Positions 16,975-26,478 are shown, counted from the first letter of the stretch. The stretch is DNA of 46,123 bases from Chitinophagaceae bacterium (GCA_009996675.1 JAACZQ010000010.1:1-46123), one strand, 5' to 3'. The notes: generated by a model not told the origin, from the sequence alone. Program-made: numbers and translations.

Positions 16975-18090
16975 TTATTTTTTCAATTGCAGGTCAGAAA
17001 CCAGCATGATATGGTCACTCAGGCCCTCATCTACCATATCAAAGGTTTTAACCTCAAAGGCCGGAGATGCCAGGATATAGTCGATCCGCAGCGTTGGCGC
17101 CAGGGAAATAAAGGTCCTGCCCACGGCGAAACCCTTCCGCAGAAAAGCATCCTGCCAGCCATCCCGGATATGGGAATAGGTAAAAGAGCCGGGCACATCA
17201 TTAAAATCGCCGCAAATCAAAGCGGGATAAGGGCTTTGATCCAGGGCATTCCGTACCAGCACCGCCTGCCGGCCCCGCCGCTGAAATGCCAGTTTCATCT
17301 TCCGTACAATATTGCGGGAAGCCGCCAGGTTCTCATCTTCCTGCGACCGTATTTTATCCAGATCGGAATAATCTTCTTTTTTGAACTTGAAGGACTGCAG
17401 GTGCGTGGTGAAAATCCGGATGGTATCTTCCCCCTTCAGCACATCGGCGAAAATCAGGCTTTCGGCCACCGGATATACCACCCGGCCGGTATCGAGAATG
17501 GGATAGCGTGAAAAAATAATACATCCCGACTGATATGCTCCCTTGCTGCGGCGATAGTCTCGGGAGAAAAAATAATAGGGATACTGCTTTTTAAACAAAG
17601 AGAGGTTATCGGCCTCTTCCCCGCTTTTATCGGCATGATTAAATTCCTGTAAACAAATGATATCGGGACTCAGTTTCAGAATACTGGCCGCTACTTCGGT
17701 ACGGACATGTTTTTTGGTTTCCCGGTTTTTAGACAGGCCATTGAAACTTTGGAGGTTCCAGTCAACCACCCGTAACTGGTTTTCCCGTTTACGCTCTGTC
17801 AGCGAGGGTCCGGGGGTCCAGGCAAAAATTACTTTCAGTTGCTGAAAGCCCAGTAACAAACACAATAAGGGTAATAATGCAATAAGTGGTTTGACGATGC
17901 CCCAGAAAATCACAAATAAAATCAGGGCCACAACGAGGTAAGGAATCATGAGGGCCAGAAAGCCCAGTATCCACCAGGTTTCGGTGTTCAGGTAAGGTGC
18001 AATGCAGGCAAGCAGGAATAAGACCACTACAATCAGGTTCAGACTTACCATGACGATTTTAGCGGTTCGGCGTATGATGCTCCTGGCCAT
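16975..18090 (-). CDS. Membrane-anchored endonuclease/exonuclease/phosphatase family protein
   Basis: This 371-residue protein has three hydrophobic segments in the first 85 residues, then an EEP (DNase I-like) domain. Fold hallmarks are LRVVDWNLQSF with the Asn and Gln of the metal site, DIICLQEFNH with the catalytic Glu, ICGDFNDVPGS with the Asp and Asn pair, and the terminal LSDHIML with the catalytic His. Members cleave phosphodiesters or phosphoesters with Mg(II). The substrate is unknown. The active site faces the outer side or the cytoplasm, depending on topology, which I cannot settle. It is the third gene of the probable rhomboid-rhomboid-EEP run on the minus strand. Confidence 0.85.
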   Translation of the reverse strand: MARSIIRRTAKIVMVSLNLIVVVLFLLACIAPYLNTETWWILGFLALMIPYLVVALILFVIFWGIVKPLIALLPLLCLLLGFQQLKVIFAWTPGPSLTERKRENQLRVVDWNLQSFNGLSKNRETKKHVRTEVAASILKLSPDIICLQEFNHADKSGEEADNLSLFKKQYPYYFFSRDYRRSKGAYQSGCIIFSRYPILDTGRVVYPVAESLIFADVLKGEDTIRIFTTHLQSFKFKKEDYSDLDKIRSQEDENLAASRNIVRKMKLAFQRRGRQAVLVRNALDQSPYPALICGDFNDVPGSFTYSHIRDGWQDAFLRKGFAVGRTFISLAPTLRIDYILASPAFEVKTFDMVDEGLSDHIMLVSDLQLKK

Positions 18091-18128
18091 GCACTAAAAT
18101 ACAAAGAAAATGGGTAGCCGGAGGAGGA

Positions 18129-19049
18129 TTAGAACTCTTCTTTGCTGGCTTTCTTCAGGAACTCTTTTTCTTCATCGCTTAAGAACTGGTAACCCTGCTG
18201 ATTAATCTTATCCAGGATCTCATCGAGACGTTGCTGGGTGAGGTTGGGTTTTTTATGATAGGGATCACCATTACTGCGGTAAAATTGCTTTTTACCGGAG
18301 CCGGAGGACCTGTGTTTTTTTTCGGGGTTGAAGAGATCATCCAGCCAATTGGCAAACCGGTTCATCCATAAGCCCCAGTCGCGCCCTTTGCGTAACTGCC
18401 AGGTATACATAAACCCTGTTAATCCGCCCGCCAGATGTGCTATGCCCAAGCCAGTATAAGCGCCTCCCATGGTTGCAAAATCAATGGCCACAAATATGAG
18501 CGCAATAACCCAGAGGGGGATACCGCCATTGATCAGGGGAAATATCCGGTAATTGGGAGACAGGGTTGTAGTGGCAATAGCAACAGCCATTACTGCCGCA
18601 CCGGCACCCAGCATGGGTGGTAAAGTGCTTACCTGACCTGCCAGAACAGGTACCGTATTATTCAGCAGGAGGAATGCCAGTGCACCCGCTACCCCCCCAT
18701 AGATGTACAGGGGAATCAGCTTGTTATTACCCGCCAGGTCCTGCAGGATATAACCAAAACACCAAAGCCATAACATACTGCTGATGAGTTGCCAGATACT
18801 ACCGTGAGAGACCATATAGGTGATAATCGTCCAGGGACGTGTAATCAACACATCCGGTGCCGCCGGCAAACTCAGCCAATCCAGCACCTGCCGGTAGAAA
18901 TACATTTCGGGTATCTCCGACAAAAAATACACAACACGGATGAAGTTGATGATCACAAACATCAGTGTATTGATGGCAAATAATAATACCAGCGCATTAT
19001 TATCCTGCCCTAATAATATTTTTCTGTTTGTTTTGTACGCCGACGACAT
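18129..19049 (-). CDS. Rhomboid-family protein lacking the catalytic serine (pseudoprotease)
   Basis: This 306-residue polytopic protein has the six-helix rhomboid core (about residues 20-215) and a cytosolic C-terminal tail. The tail holds a Ser/Gly/Lys-rich stretch and ends in a DUF6576-like helical segment (LDEILDKINQQGYQFLSDEE). The serine motif that reads GASGA in active rhomboids is here GAGAA (residues 148-152), so Ser is replaced by Gly150. The HxxxN region that supports the active site is also changed (His to Gln, Asn to Ser). Only the dyad His (His205 in GIAHLAGG) remains. It probably binds or sorts membrane proteins rather than cutting them. It follows the active-looking rhomboid by 23 bp. 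Confidence 0.9.
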   Translation of the reverse strand: MSSAYKTNRKILLGQDNNALVLLFAINTLMFVIINFIRVVYFLSEIPEMYFYRQVLDWLSLPAAPDVLITRPWTIITYMVSHGSIWQLISSMLWLWCFGYILQDLAGNNKLIPLYIYGGVAGALAFLLLNNTVPVLAGQVSTLPPMLGAGAAVMAVAIATTTLSPNYRIFPLINGGIPLWVIALIFVAIDFATMGGAYTGLGIAHLAGGLTGFMYTWQLRKGRDWGLWMNRFANWLDDLFNPEKKHRSSGSGKKQFYRSNGDPYHKKPNLTQQRLDEILDKINQQGYQFLSDEEKEFLKKASKEEF

Positions 19050-19072
19050 AATGAATCAGTTCTCCTGCTTTC

Positions 19073-19915
19073 TTAATAAAACGTTTTCTTATTGGTTTTG
19101 TTCCAGGTTATCACAATCAGTAATCCAACAATTGCCCCGCCAATATGTGCCCAGCGCGCCACATGATCGCCCGCTGAATTTTTGAGGGCAAAAAACAACT
19201 CATAAGAAAAATAGAGCAATCCCAGCCATTTGGCTTTTACCGGCACCAGGAAATAAAGGTAGATATAGGTATTCGGGAACAGGTATACAAAGGCCGCCAG
19301 GATGCCAAAAACAGCACCACTGGCACCCAGGGTTGCCGTATTCAGACTGTTATTATAGTAGAGATTAATGAGCTCCAGTATTTTGGTAGCGGTAACCGGG
19401 TTATCGGGATTGAGCTGCAGGTAATTCACAAAATCACTGCTGCCGGCAAACTCCATATTGTATTTCCGGCCAAACTGGATCATGGCATTCATGAAATCCT
19501 GTGGATTGGCCTGCGACTGCATCATTACCTGGTAATCGCGGGCCAGGGGAGCCAGTTCCCAGGAGAGAAAAAGTAAGTGCATCAATGCCGCACCCAGTCC
19601 GCATATCAGGTAAAAAGTCAGGAATCTTTTGGAGCCCCAAAGGTTTTCAAGAATCGAACCAAACATCCACAAGGCAAACATATTCCCCAGGATATGGTAA
19701 AAGTCGCCATGCAAAAACATGTGCGTAATCAGTTGCCAGGGTTTGAACAGATCGCTTTGCCAGGCATGAAGAGCCAGCACATTTTCAAAAGAAAAGCTCG
19801 CCGTAGCGCTATTTCCGAATGTTTGCTGCGCCAGGAAGAACAGGCCATTGATGATCAGCAGGTTCTTAACAATAAACGGTAATATCTCAAATCGTCCGGG
19901 CCTGAATTCTGTCAT
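19073..19915 (-). CDS. Rhomboid family intramembrane serine protease
   Basis: This 280-residue membrane protein has the rhomboid core with an intact catalytic dyad: Ser199 in LGASGAVFG and His257 in WAHIGG. The supporting HxxxN motif is HILGN (His74, Asn78). Rhomboids cut single-pass membrane proteins within the bilayer. A long insertion between helices 3 and 4 (about residues 120-190) is polar and includes NPQDFMNAM, so it probably sits outside the membrane. The gene precedes the serine-less rhomboid and follows the rRNA methyltransferase on the minus strand, so the three may form one transcript. Substrate is unknown. Confidence 0.93.
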   Translation of the reverse strand: MTEFRPGRFEILPFIVKNLLIINGLFFLAQQTFGNSATASFSFENVLALHAWQSDLFKPWQLITHMFLHGDFYHILGNMFALWMFGSILENLWGSKRFLTFYLICGLGAALMHLLFLSWELAPLARDYQVMMQSQANPQDFMNAMIQFGRKYNMEFAGSSDFVNYLQLNPDNPVTATKILELINLYYNNSLNTATLGASGAVFGILAAFVYLFPNTYIYLYFLVPVKAKWLGLLYFSYELFFALKNSAGDHVARWAHIGGAIVGLLIVITWNKTNKKTFY

Positions 19916-19947
19916 ACCAAATAGCCTTTGTGGTGAATGAATTTAAT

Positions 19948-21375
19948 TTATACCTGTCGCAGTTTCAGCTGCACTACATTTTCAATATGCAGGGTATGCG
20001 GAAACATATCAACGGGTTGAATGTTGGTCACATCGTACTTCTCATGCAGCAATGCCAGATCACGGGCCTGTGTAGCTGGGTTACAACTCACATATACCAC
20101 CGTTGGTGCCGCAATATCCAGCAACTTACGAACCAGCTGCTCATGCATACCGGCACGGGGCGGATCGGTGATCACTACATCCGGACGACCATGTGTGGCA
20201 AAAAAAGTGTCGTCACAAATATCAATCACATCCCCGGCAAAAAAAGCCGTGTGGGCGAGTCCGTTTAATGCCGCATTTTCTTTCGCATCTTCAATAGCAT
20301 CGGCCACCACTTCAACACCTACCACTTTTCCGGCCGCTTTACTCACAAAAATACCAATACTGCCTGTACCGCAGTATAAATCATATACTGTTTCCCGGCC
20401 GGTGAGTCCTGCAAAGTCTCTTGTAATGGTATATAATTTCTCTGCCTGGCGGGTATTGGTCTGGAAAAAGGATTTGGGGCTGATCTTAAATACAAAATCT
20501 TCCAGCTTTTCATGGATATATCCTTTGCCGGAATACACTTGTGGCTCCAAATCGGTGAGGCTGTCGTTTTTCTTGGTATTAATGGTATATAACAGGGTAG
20601 TAATCTGCGGGAAAGATTGTAAAAGCATTTCCAGCAGTGCTTCCCGTTGTTCCCGGTCTTCATAACCCAGTACTACATTCACCATCAGCTCCCCAATGGT
20701 ACTATTGCGTACAAACATATTGCGCAACCATCCCTGGTGCTGTCGGATATCATAAAAAGGAAGGCCTCTGTCTTTCACGAACTGTACCGCTGCTTTACGG
20801 ATCAGGTTAGTGGGTTCTTCCTGCAGGTGGCAGCTGTCTATTTCCACCACTTTATCAAAAAACCCCCGCACATGAAAGCCGCCTGCACCGGGAAGGGTAT
20901 TCGGATCAATGCCGTCTTCCTTAAGTTGCCGGAATGCTTCTGCCGGTATGAACTTGCGGGTGGCAAACGTATACTCCATTTTATTCCGGTAATAACGGGT
21001 ATTGTCGGCCCCGATAATGGGCGCTATCGCCGGTAATGGTATCCGTCCGATCCGGGTAAGATTATCCGTAACCTGTTTTTGTTTATACTGCAGTTGCTTG
21101 TCATACGGCAACATCTGCCACTGGCAACCACCACAAATACCAAAATGTTCACAGAAAGGGGTTACACGATCCGTGGCATATTGGTGAATATGTACCGCAT
21201 GGCCTTCAGCCCAATCGCTCTTGCTCTTGGTAATCATCACATCCACCACATCACCGGGCACTGCACCTTCAATAAAAATCACTTTTCCATCCACCCGGGA
21301 CAGGGATTTACCCTCTGCTGCATAATCCTGTACGGGTACCCTTTCCAGTATGGTTCTTTTCTTTTGTTTTCTCAC
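19948..21375 (-). CDS. 23S rRNA (uracil-5)-methyltransferase, RlmD/TrmA family
   Basis: This 475-residue SAM-dependent enzyme methylates C5 of a uridine in rRNA. The N-terminal TRAM domain covers about residues 8-65. An iron-sulfur-cluster region CEHFGICGGCQW (Cys75, Cys81, Cys84) follows. The methyltransferase core has VYDLYCGTGSIGIFV, the Asp in ITDPPRAGMHE, and the catalytic Cys in YVSCNPATQARD. This is the RlmD/RlmCD form, so target uridine 1939-type is likely but not certain. The start codon is GTG at 21375. An exact -7 element (TACCTTTG) ends four bases before it. Confidence 0.93.
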   Translation of the reverse strand: MRKQKKRTILERVPVQDYAAEGKSLSRVDGKVIFIEGAVPGDVVDVMITKSKSDWAEGHAVHIHQYATDRVTPFCEHFGICGGCQWQMLPYDKQLQYKQKQVTDNLTRIGRIPLPAIAPIIGADNTRYYRNKMEYTFATRKFIPAEAFRQLKEDGIDPNTLPGAGGFHVRGFFDKVVEIDSCHLQEEPTNLIRKAAVQFVKDRGLPFYDIRQHQGWLRNMFVRNSTIGELMVNVVLGYEDREQREALLEMLLQSFPQITTLLYTINTKKNDSLTDLEPQVYSGKGYIHEKLEDFVFKISPKSFFQTNTRQAEKLYTITRDFAGLTGRETVYDLYCGTGSIGIFVSKAAGKVVGVEVVADAIEDAKENAALNGLAHTAFFAGDVIDICDDTFFATHGRPDVVITDPPRAGMHEQLVRKLLDIAAPTVVYVSCNPATQARDLALLHEKYDVTNIQPVDMFPHTLHIENVVQLKLRQV

Positions 21376-21379
21376 CGGG

Positions 21380-21387
21380 CAAAGGTA
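21380..21387 (-). promoter_or_regulatory. -7 promoter element of the rRNA methyltransferase gene
   Basis: TACCTTTG on the minus strand, four bases from the GTG start codon. It supports the non-ATG start and a leaderless transcript. Confidence 0.5.
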
Positions 21388-21504
21388 ACCAGAATGAACA
21401 GGAATACCCGCAGAAGCTTGGTTTTGCTCTCCGGTTATGCGTATTTACAGTAGATTAACAGCTGGCGCTGAGTATTTCATTAAATTTAGGGCCAATTTAT
21501 TGCT

Positions 21505-22992
21505 ATGAGGTATTGTTTACTCGTTTTACTGCTCACCATGGGTTTTGCCGGAACGGCTCAGGTTAAAAAAACTACCGCACCCAAAGCCAAAGTGCCCCTG
21601 CCCAAAAGCAGTGCCGGAAAAGGCGGGCATCAGATTGATATCACACTTACTCCTTTAAAAAATTGTAAGATTTACCTGGGCAGCTACCTCGGTTCCGGGA
21701 AAGCCCTGGTAGATTCAGCCATGCTGGATGCCAACAGCAAAGGCGTTTTTAAAGGACCCAATAAATTTACCGGTGGTGTATATTTCATTGTGAGCCCCCA
21801 ACTCACCATCCAATTCGAATTACTCATGGATGATGTGCAACAATTCAGCATTGTGGCCGATACCACCCGGAAAGACAGTCCATTGATCACCGGTTCTAAA
21901 GAAAACGATATTTTCAAACAGTATACCCAGTTCTCCGCCGAAAAAGGTGCTGAATTACAAAGACTGGAAGAAGCATTCAAAAAAGCAACCAACCCAACCG
22001 ATTCACTGAACCTGCTGACAGCTATTAACAGCGCCGACAAAGCCCTGCAGGATTATCGTGCCGATATCATGAAAAATCAGTCGGGCTCCCTGCTGGCCAT
22101 GTTGTTCAATACCATGAAACGTCCATCGGCGCCAGCCATACCCGTTGTAAACGGCAAAGCCGATTCCACTTATCCATTCCGCTATGTAAAAGAACATTTC
22201 TGGGATGATGTACTGTTCAACGATGATCGTTTATTAAGAACCCCTTTTTTCGACCGGAAACTGGATGACTATTTTAAATATTATGTTTCACCGGAAGCCG
22301 ATTCCATTATTGAAGAAGTAAAATACATGTTGCTTTTTGCCCGGACCGGTAAAGAGATTTATCCCTACCTGCTAACCAAGTTTACCAATAAATACATGAC
22401 TCCCGAGTTCATGGGGCAGGATAAAGTATTTGTATACATTTTTGAAAACTTCTACGCAAAAGGCGATACCACACTGCTCGCACCCGCTTCCCGCAAAACC
22501 GTTCGGGACAGGGCCTATAGCCTGATGGCCAATCAGCTCGGACAACCGGCACCCATATTGGAGTTAACCGACACCCTGGGCCGGGCGGCATCGCTGTACA
22601 ATACCAAGGGGGCATTTACCCTGGTGGTCTTCTGGGATCCCAATTGCGGACATTGCAAGGAAGAAATACCCAGGATCGACTCCTTTTACCGGGCCAAATG
22701 GAAAGCAGAAGGCCTGGCTTTATACGGGGTGAATATTTATGAGAATGAAATTCCCGCCTGGAAAAAATTCATCCAGGAAAAGAAACTGGAGGGATGGACC
22801 CATGCTTACCAGACCCGTGAAGCCAAAGAAGCCGATGCCCGCGCCAACCGGGCCAATTACCGGCAGTTATATGATATTTATAAAACCCCGACACTGTATC
22901 TGCTGGACAAAGACAAACGAATTCTTGCCAAGCAGCTAAGCCTCGAACAGTTCGATGACCTGATCAACTTAAAACTCAAACAAAGCCATTAA
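21505..22992 (+). CDS. Secreted thioredoxin-fold protein (TlpA-like, DUF4369-type N-terminus)
   Basis: This 495-residue protein has a signal peptide (cleaved near TAQ, residue 19). A beta-rich N-terminal domain follows (about 45-130), typical of the DUF4369 proteins of Bacteroidota. The middle is helical (DUF5106-like), and the C-terminal thioredoxin-fold domain (about 345-490) has the redox pair CGHC at Cys381 and Cys384. It probably reduces or forms disulfides in the periplasm. The partner is unknown. A -7-like TAAATTTA lies 16 bp upstream of the ATG. A strong bidirectional terminator follows. Confidence 0.9.
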   Translation: MRYCLLVLLLTMGFAGTAQVKKTTAPKAKVPLPKSSAGKGGHQIDITLTPLKNCKIYLGSYLGSGKALVDSAMLDANSKGVFKGPNKFTGGVYFIVSPQLTIQFELLMDDVQQFSIVADTTRKDSPLITGSKENDIFKQYTQFSAEKGAELQRLEEAFKKATNPTDSLNLLTAINSADKALQDYRADIMKNQSGSLLAMLFNTMKRPSAPAIPVVNGKADSTYPFRYVKEHFWDDVLFNDDRLLRTPFFDRKLDDYFKYYVSPEADSIIEEVKYMLLFARTGKEIYPYLLTKFTNKYMTPEFMGQDKVFVYIFENFYAKGDTTLLAPASRKTVRDRAYSLMANQLGQPAPILELTDTLGRAASLYNTKGAFTLVVFWDPNCGHCKEEIPRIDSFYRAKWKAEGLALYGVNIYENEIPAWKKFIQEKKLEGWTHAYQTREAKEADARANRANYRQLYDIYKTPTLYLLDKDKRILAKQLSLEQFDDLINLKLKQSH

Positions 22993-22993
22993 C

Positions 22994-23029
22994 AAAATCC
23001 CCCATCCGGAAAACCTGATGGGGGATTTT
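22994..23029. terminator. Bidirectional terminator between the thioredoxin-fold gene and metF
   Basis: AAAATCCCCCATC, a 10-base loop and GATGGGGGATTTT form a 13-bp perfect stem with A-rich and T-rich ends. It can end transcripts from both the plus-strand gene ending at 22992 and the convergent metF ending at 23050. Confidence 0.85.
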
Positions 23030-23049
23030 ACTATAATCAGCTACCGGCT

Positions 23050-24003
23050 TCAGACCAGCTCTTTCACTACATTCCAGATTACTTTGGGCTTGCCAAGCGT
23101 ATAATAATGTAATACCGGCACACCGGATTTTTTCAGTTCCTTACTCTGCTGGATCAACCACTCCGTACCCACCTGCTCACATTCGGCATCGGTCTTGCAT
23201 TTCATGAGGGCATTGGACAGATCGGTTGGAATATCTACATGGAATATGCGGGGTAATACAGATAACTGCTTTTTATTGGTAATGGGCTTCAGACCGGGTA
23301 TAATGGGAACCTGAATACCCATATCGCGACAGGCTTTCACAAAATCAAAAAATTTCTGGTTGTCAAAAAACATCTGTGTCATGATGTATTCCGCACCTGC
23401 ATCTACTTTCTGTTTCAGTTTATTGAGATCGATCTCCAGGTTAGGGGCTTCAAAATGTTTTTCCGGATAACCCGCCACACCAATACAGAATTTGGTCTTG
23501 CCACCGTTTTTAATATCCTCATCCAGGTAAATGCCATTATTCATATTGTTTACCTGCTGCAGCAATTCTATGGCATAGTGGTTACCGCCTATTTCCGGTT
23601 CAAAGGCTGCTTCGTTTTTAGCAGCGTCACCACGCAAAACCAGCACATTATCAATACCCAGAAAATCCAGGTCAATCAGTGCGTCTTCTGTTTCACGTTT
23701 GGTAAAACCGCCACAAATAATATGGGGTACTGCATCTACCTGGTAATGGTTCATGATGGCCGCACAAATACCAACTGTACCGGGTCTTTTACGCACTTCC
23801 ACTTTTTCAAAAGTACCGTCGGCCTGTTTTTTGAACATGGTTTCACTTCTGTGATAGGTAACATTGATCCAGGAGGGTTTGAACTCCATCAGCGGATCGA
23901 GGTGATCATACAAAGACGTAATGGTCTTGCCTTTCAGGGGGGGCAATACTTCAAACGAAATCAGGGTATCTTTAGCCTGTTGTATATGTTCTGTTATTTT
24001 CAT
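23050..24003 (-). CDS. metF: Methylenetetrahydrofolate reductase
   Basis: This 317-residue FAD enzyme reduces 5,10-methylene-THF to 5-methyl-THF, supplying methyl groups for methionine synthesis. It is a single TIM-barrel domain with the catalytic SFEVLPP start (Glu near residue 18), the VTYHRSE segment, the FAD-binding LRGDAAKNE loop, and the later IIPGLKP turn. The length is that of bacterial MetF. No riboswitch is visible in the 117 bp upstream, which it shares with the divergent lptB. Confidence 0.95.
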   Translation of the reverse strand: MKITEHIQQAKDTLISFEVLPPLKGKTITSLYDHLDPLMEFKPSWINVTYHRSETMFKKQADGTFEKVEVRKRPGTVGICAAIMNHYQVDAVPHIICGGFTKRETEDALIDLDFLGIDNVLVLRGDAAKNEAAFEPEIGGNHYAIELLQQVNNMNNGIYLDEDIKNGGKTKFCIGVAGYPEKHFEAPNLEIDLNKLKQKVDAGAEYIMTQMFFDNQKFFDFVKACRDMGIQVPIIPGLKPITNKKQLSVLPRIFHVDIPTDLSNALMKCKTDAECEQVGTEWLIQQSKELKKSGVPVLHYYTLGKPKVIWNVVKELV

Positions 24004-24120
24004 GTTACGGTTTTGCCGGGTATCAATGAGGCTGCAATATACATCAGATAAAGAGTTGTTAATATCCTGTTGCTGCGCTGGGCTTGACAGGATACCTTAT
24101 TTTTGTAAAAAACCAGCCAT

Positions 24121-24894
24121 TTGAGCCTGACCATCCATACCAAGGAGCTGAATAAGAGTTACAAGGGTCGCACCGTTGTAAACCAGGTAAGCATTACCGT
24201 TAACCAGGGAGAGATTGTGGGTTTACTCGGTCCGAATGGCGCGGGTAAGACCACCACTTTTTATATGGTAGTGGGATTGATCAAGCCTGATCAGGGTGCT
24301 GTATTTCTCAATACCCAGGACATTACCCGGTTACCCATGTACAAGCGGGCACAGATGGGCATTGGTTACCTGCCCCAGGAAGCCAGTGTTTTCCGTAGTC
24401 TGAGTGTGGAAGACAATATCATGTCTGTACTGGAAATGACCAAGCTCACACGAAAAGAAAGACAGGATAAGCTGGAATCATTACTGGATGAATTCAACCT
24501 GCACCATGTACGCAGGAACAATGGCGACAGCCTAAGCGGTGGTGAAAGAAGAAGAACTGAGATTGCCCGTGCTCTGGCCGTGGATCCCAAGTTTATTTTA
24601 CTGGATGAGCCATTTGCGGGAGTAGATCCTATTGCCGTAGAAGATATTCAAACCGTGGTTGCGAAACTGAAGTATAAAAATATTGGTATTCTCATCACCG
24701 ATCATAATGTGAACGAAACCCTTTCCATCTGCGACCGTGCCTACCTGCTGATTGAGGGCAAAATTTTCCGCCATGGCAGTGCCGAAGAACTGGCAGATGA
24801 TGAAAAAGTAAGGCGATTATACCTGGGTACCAATTTCAAGTTGCGCCGCAAAGACTGGATACTGGAGCTGGGGAAAGAACATCCCCAGGACTAA
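24121..24894 (+). CDS. lptB: Lipopolysaccharide export ABC transporter ATPase
   Basis: This 257-residue cytoplasmic ATPase powers LPS extraction from the inner membrane as part of LptB2FG. The Walker A is GPNGAGKT (residues 37-44), the Q-loop YLPQEASVF, the signature LSGGERRR, Walker [14 protein letters not shown], and the H-loop ITDHN. Signature and LptB-type features ([10 protein letters not shown]) are clear. The start is probably TTG at 24121, since no ATG precedes the conserved region. A -7 element TATTTTTG lies 14 bp upstream. Confidence 0.95.
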   Translation: MSLTIHTKELNKSYKGRTVVNQVSITVNQGEIVGLLGPNGAGKTTTFYMVVGLIKPDQGAVFLNTQDITRLPMYKRAQMGIGYLPQEASVFRSLSVEDNIMSVLEMTKLTRKERQDKLESLLDEFNLHHVRRNNGDSLSGGERRRTEIARALAVDPKFILLDEPFAGVDPIAVEDIQTVVAKLKYKNIGILITDHNVNETLSICDRAYLLIEGKIFRHGSAEELADDEKVRRLYLGTNFKLRRKDWILELGKEHPQD

Positions 24895-24966
24895 ACCCGC
24901 AACAGATTCGATACCGCCGCCATTAGTAAATATGGCGCCGATTGCTTATTTTGCTTGCATTCAACC

Positions 24967-26478
24967 ATGAAACTGCTCAGTCCCGCAATATCACGCTTGG
25001 CCCGTTTCCGGCACTGGCGTATTGAACAGTGGCTCGCAGACCCTATTGCCGCCCAGCGGGAGGTATTACAGGACCTGGTTACACACGGACAATACACTGA
25101 GTTCGGCCGCAAGCACGGGTTTAACCAGCTGTTTAATATCCGCCGTTTCAAAGAAGCTGTACCCATCAGTGAATACGAAGACCTCAAACCTTATATTGAG
25201 CGTCAGATGCAGGGTGAAGAAAACCTGCTGTGGAATACGCCTGCCAGTTGGTTCGCCAAAAGCAGTGGCACCACCAGCGATAAAAGCAAATTCATTCCTA
25301 TTACACAGGAAAGCCTGGAGAACTGCCATTATCAGGCAGCCAAAGATGTATTAACCCTGTATTATCATTACAACAATGAAAGTGATCTGCTCACGGGCAA
25401 AGGGCTGGTCATTGGGGGTAGTCACCAAATCAGTAAGGTTAATGAAGACGTGAATTTTGGCGACCTCAGTGCTGTATTGCTGCAGAACAGTCCGGTTTGG
25501 TCAACCTGGATACGCACACCTGAACTGGCTATTGCGCTGATGGATGAGTGGGAAGACAAAATTGAAAAGCTGGCCCGGTCCACCATACCCGAGCCCGTTA
25601 CTTCCATTTCCGGTGTACCCACCTGGACCATGGTGCTCATCAAACGCATACTGGATATTACGGGTAAAAGCACATTGAAAGAAGTATGGCCCTCCCTGGA
25701 ATTATATATCCATGGTGGCGTGTCTTTCACCCCTTACCGAGATCAGTTTCGCAAACTGATTGGGGAAGGATGCACTTACCTGGAAATGTATAATGCCAGT
25801 GAGGGTTTTTTTGCCGCACAGGACAATCCCGATGAAGAAGGCATGTTGCTATTCCTCAATCATGGTATTTTTTATGAATTCATGCCCATAGAGGAATACG
25901 GCAAACCCAATCCGTTAACCATTGGATTAAACAAAGTAGAACCCGGGCGCAATTATGCACTGGTGATCAGTACCAATGGCGGGTTATGGCGCTACCTGGT
26001 GGGGGATACCATTCAATTCACTTCACTCACACCCTATCGGATTAAGGTAACAGGCCGGTTGAAACAATACATCAATGCATTTGGGGAAGAAGTCATTGCC
26101 GATAATACCGATAAAGCCATTGCCCTGGCCTGTGAACGTACGGGGCTTACAGTACTGGATTATACCGCGGCACCACTTTATTTCGGAGACAATAACAAAG
26201 GGGCACATGAATGGCTGATTGAATTTGAAACCCCGCCGGTTACGGTAGATGCTTTTGCTTACGAGCTGGACTGCGCTTTGAAATCCCTGAACAGCGATTA
26301 TGAAGCCAAACGCTACAAAGACCTGGCCCTGACCATGCCCCGGGTACATACAATGCCGGCCGGTGCATTTCATCATTGGCTCAAGCAGAAAGGCAAGCTG
26401 GGCGGCCAGCACAAAGTGCCCAGGTTATGCAACGACAGAAGGTATATAGATGATATGCTTACGTTTATCAGTTCCTGA
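24967..26478 (+). CDS. GH3 family acyl-acid-amido synthetase-like protein
   Basis: This 503-residue protein belongs to the GH3/adenylate-forming group. The ATP-binding motif 1 is WFAKSSGTTSDKSKFIP (about residues 94-110), motif 2 is YNASEGFFA, and motif 3 GLWRYLVGDTI is followed by VTGRLKQYINAFGEEV. In plants GH3 enzymes join amino acids to jasmonate or auxin. Bacterial homologues are widespread in Bacteroidota but their substrate is unknown. It is cytoplasmic, with no signal. The ATG at 24967 is chosen over a TTG at 24955. It is likely cotranscribed with none of its neighbours, as a -7-like TTATTTTG lies upstream. Confidence 0.88.
   Translation: MKLLSPAISRLARFRHWRIEQWLADPIAAQREVLQDLVTHGQYTEFGRKHGFNQLFNIRRFKEAVPISEYEDLKPYIERQMQGEENLLWNTPASWFAKSSGTTSDKSKFIPITQESLENCHYQAAKDVLTLYYHYNNESDLLTGKGLVIGGSHQISKVNEDVNFGDLSAVLLQNSPVWSTWIRTPELAIALMDEWEDKIEKLARSTIPEPVTSISGVPTWTMVLIKRILDITGKSTLKEVWPSLELYIHGGVSFTPYRDQFRKLIGEGCTYLEMYNASEGFFAAQDNPDEEGMLLFLNHGIFYEFMPIEEYGKPNPLTIGLNKVEPGRNYALVISTNGGLWRYLVGDTIQFTSLTPYRIKVTGRLKQYINAFGEEVIADNTDKAIALACERTGLTVLDYTAAPLYFGDNNKGAHEWLIEFETPPVTVDAFAYELDCALKSLNSDYEAKRYKDLALTMPRVHTMPAGAFHHWLKQKGKLGGQHKVPRLCNDRRYIDDMLTFISS

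Noticed and set aside
20021..20665. Plus-strand open frame of 214 codons inside the rRNA methyltransferase gene
   Set aside because: Antisense of a well-recognised enzyme; Ser-rich and without any motif.
23455..24051. Plus-strand open frame of 198 codons inside metF
   Set aside because: Antisense shadow; no coherent fold or start context.
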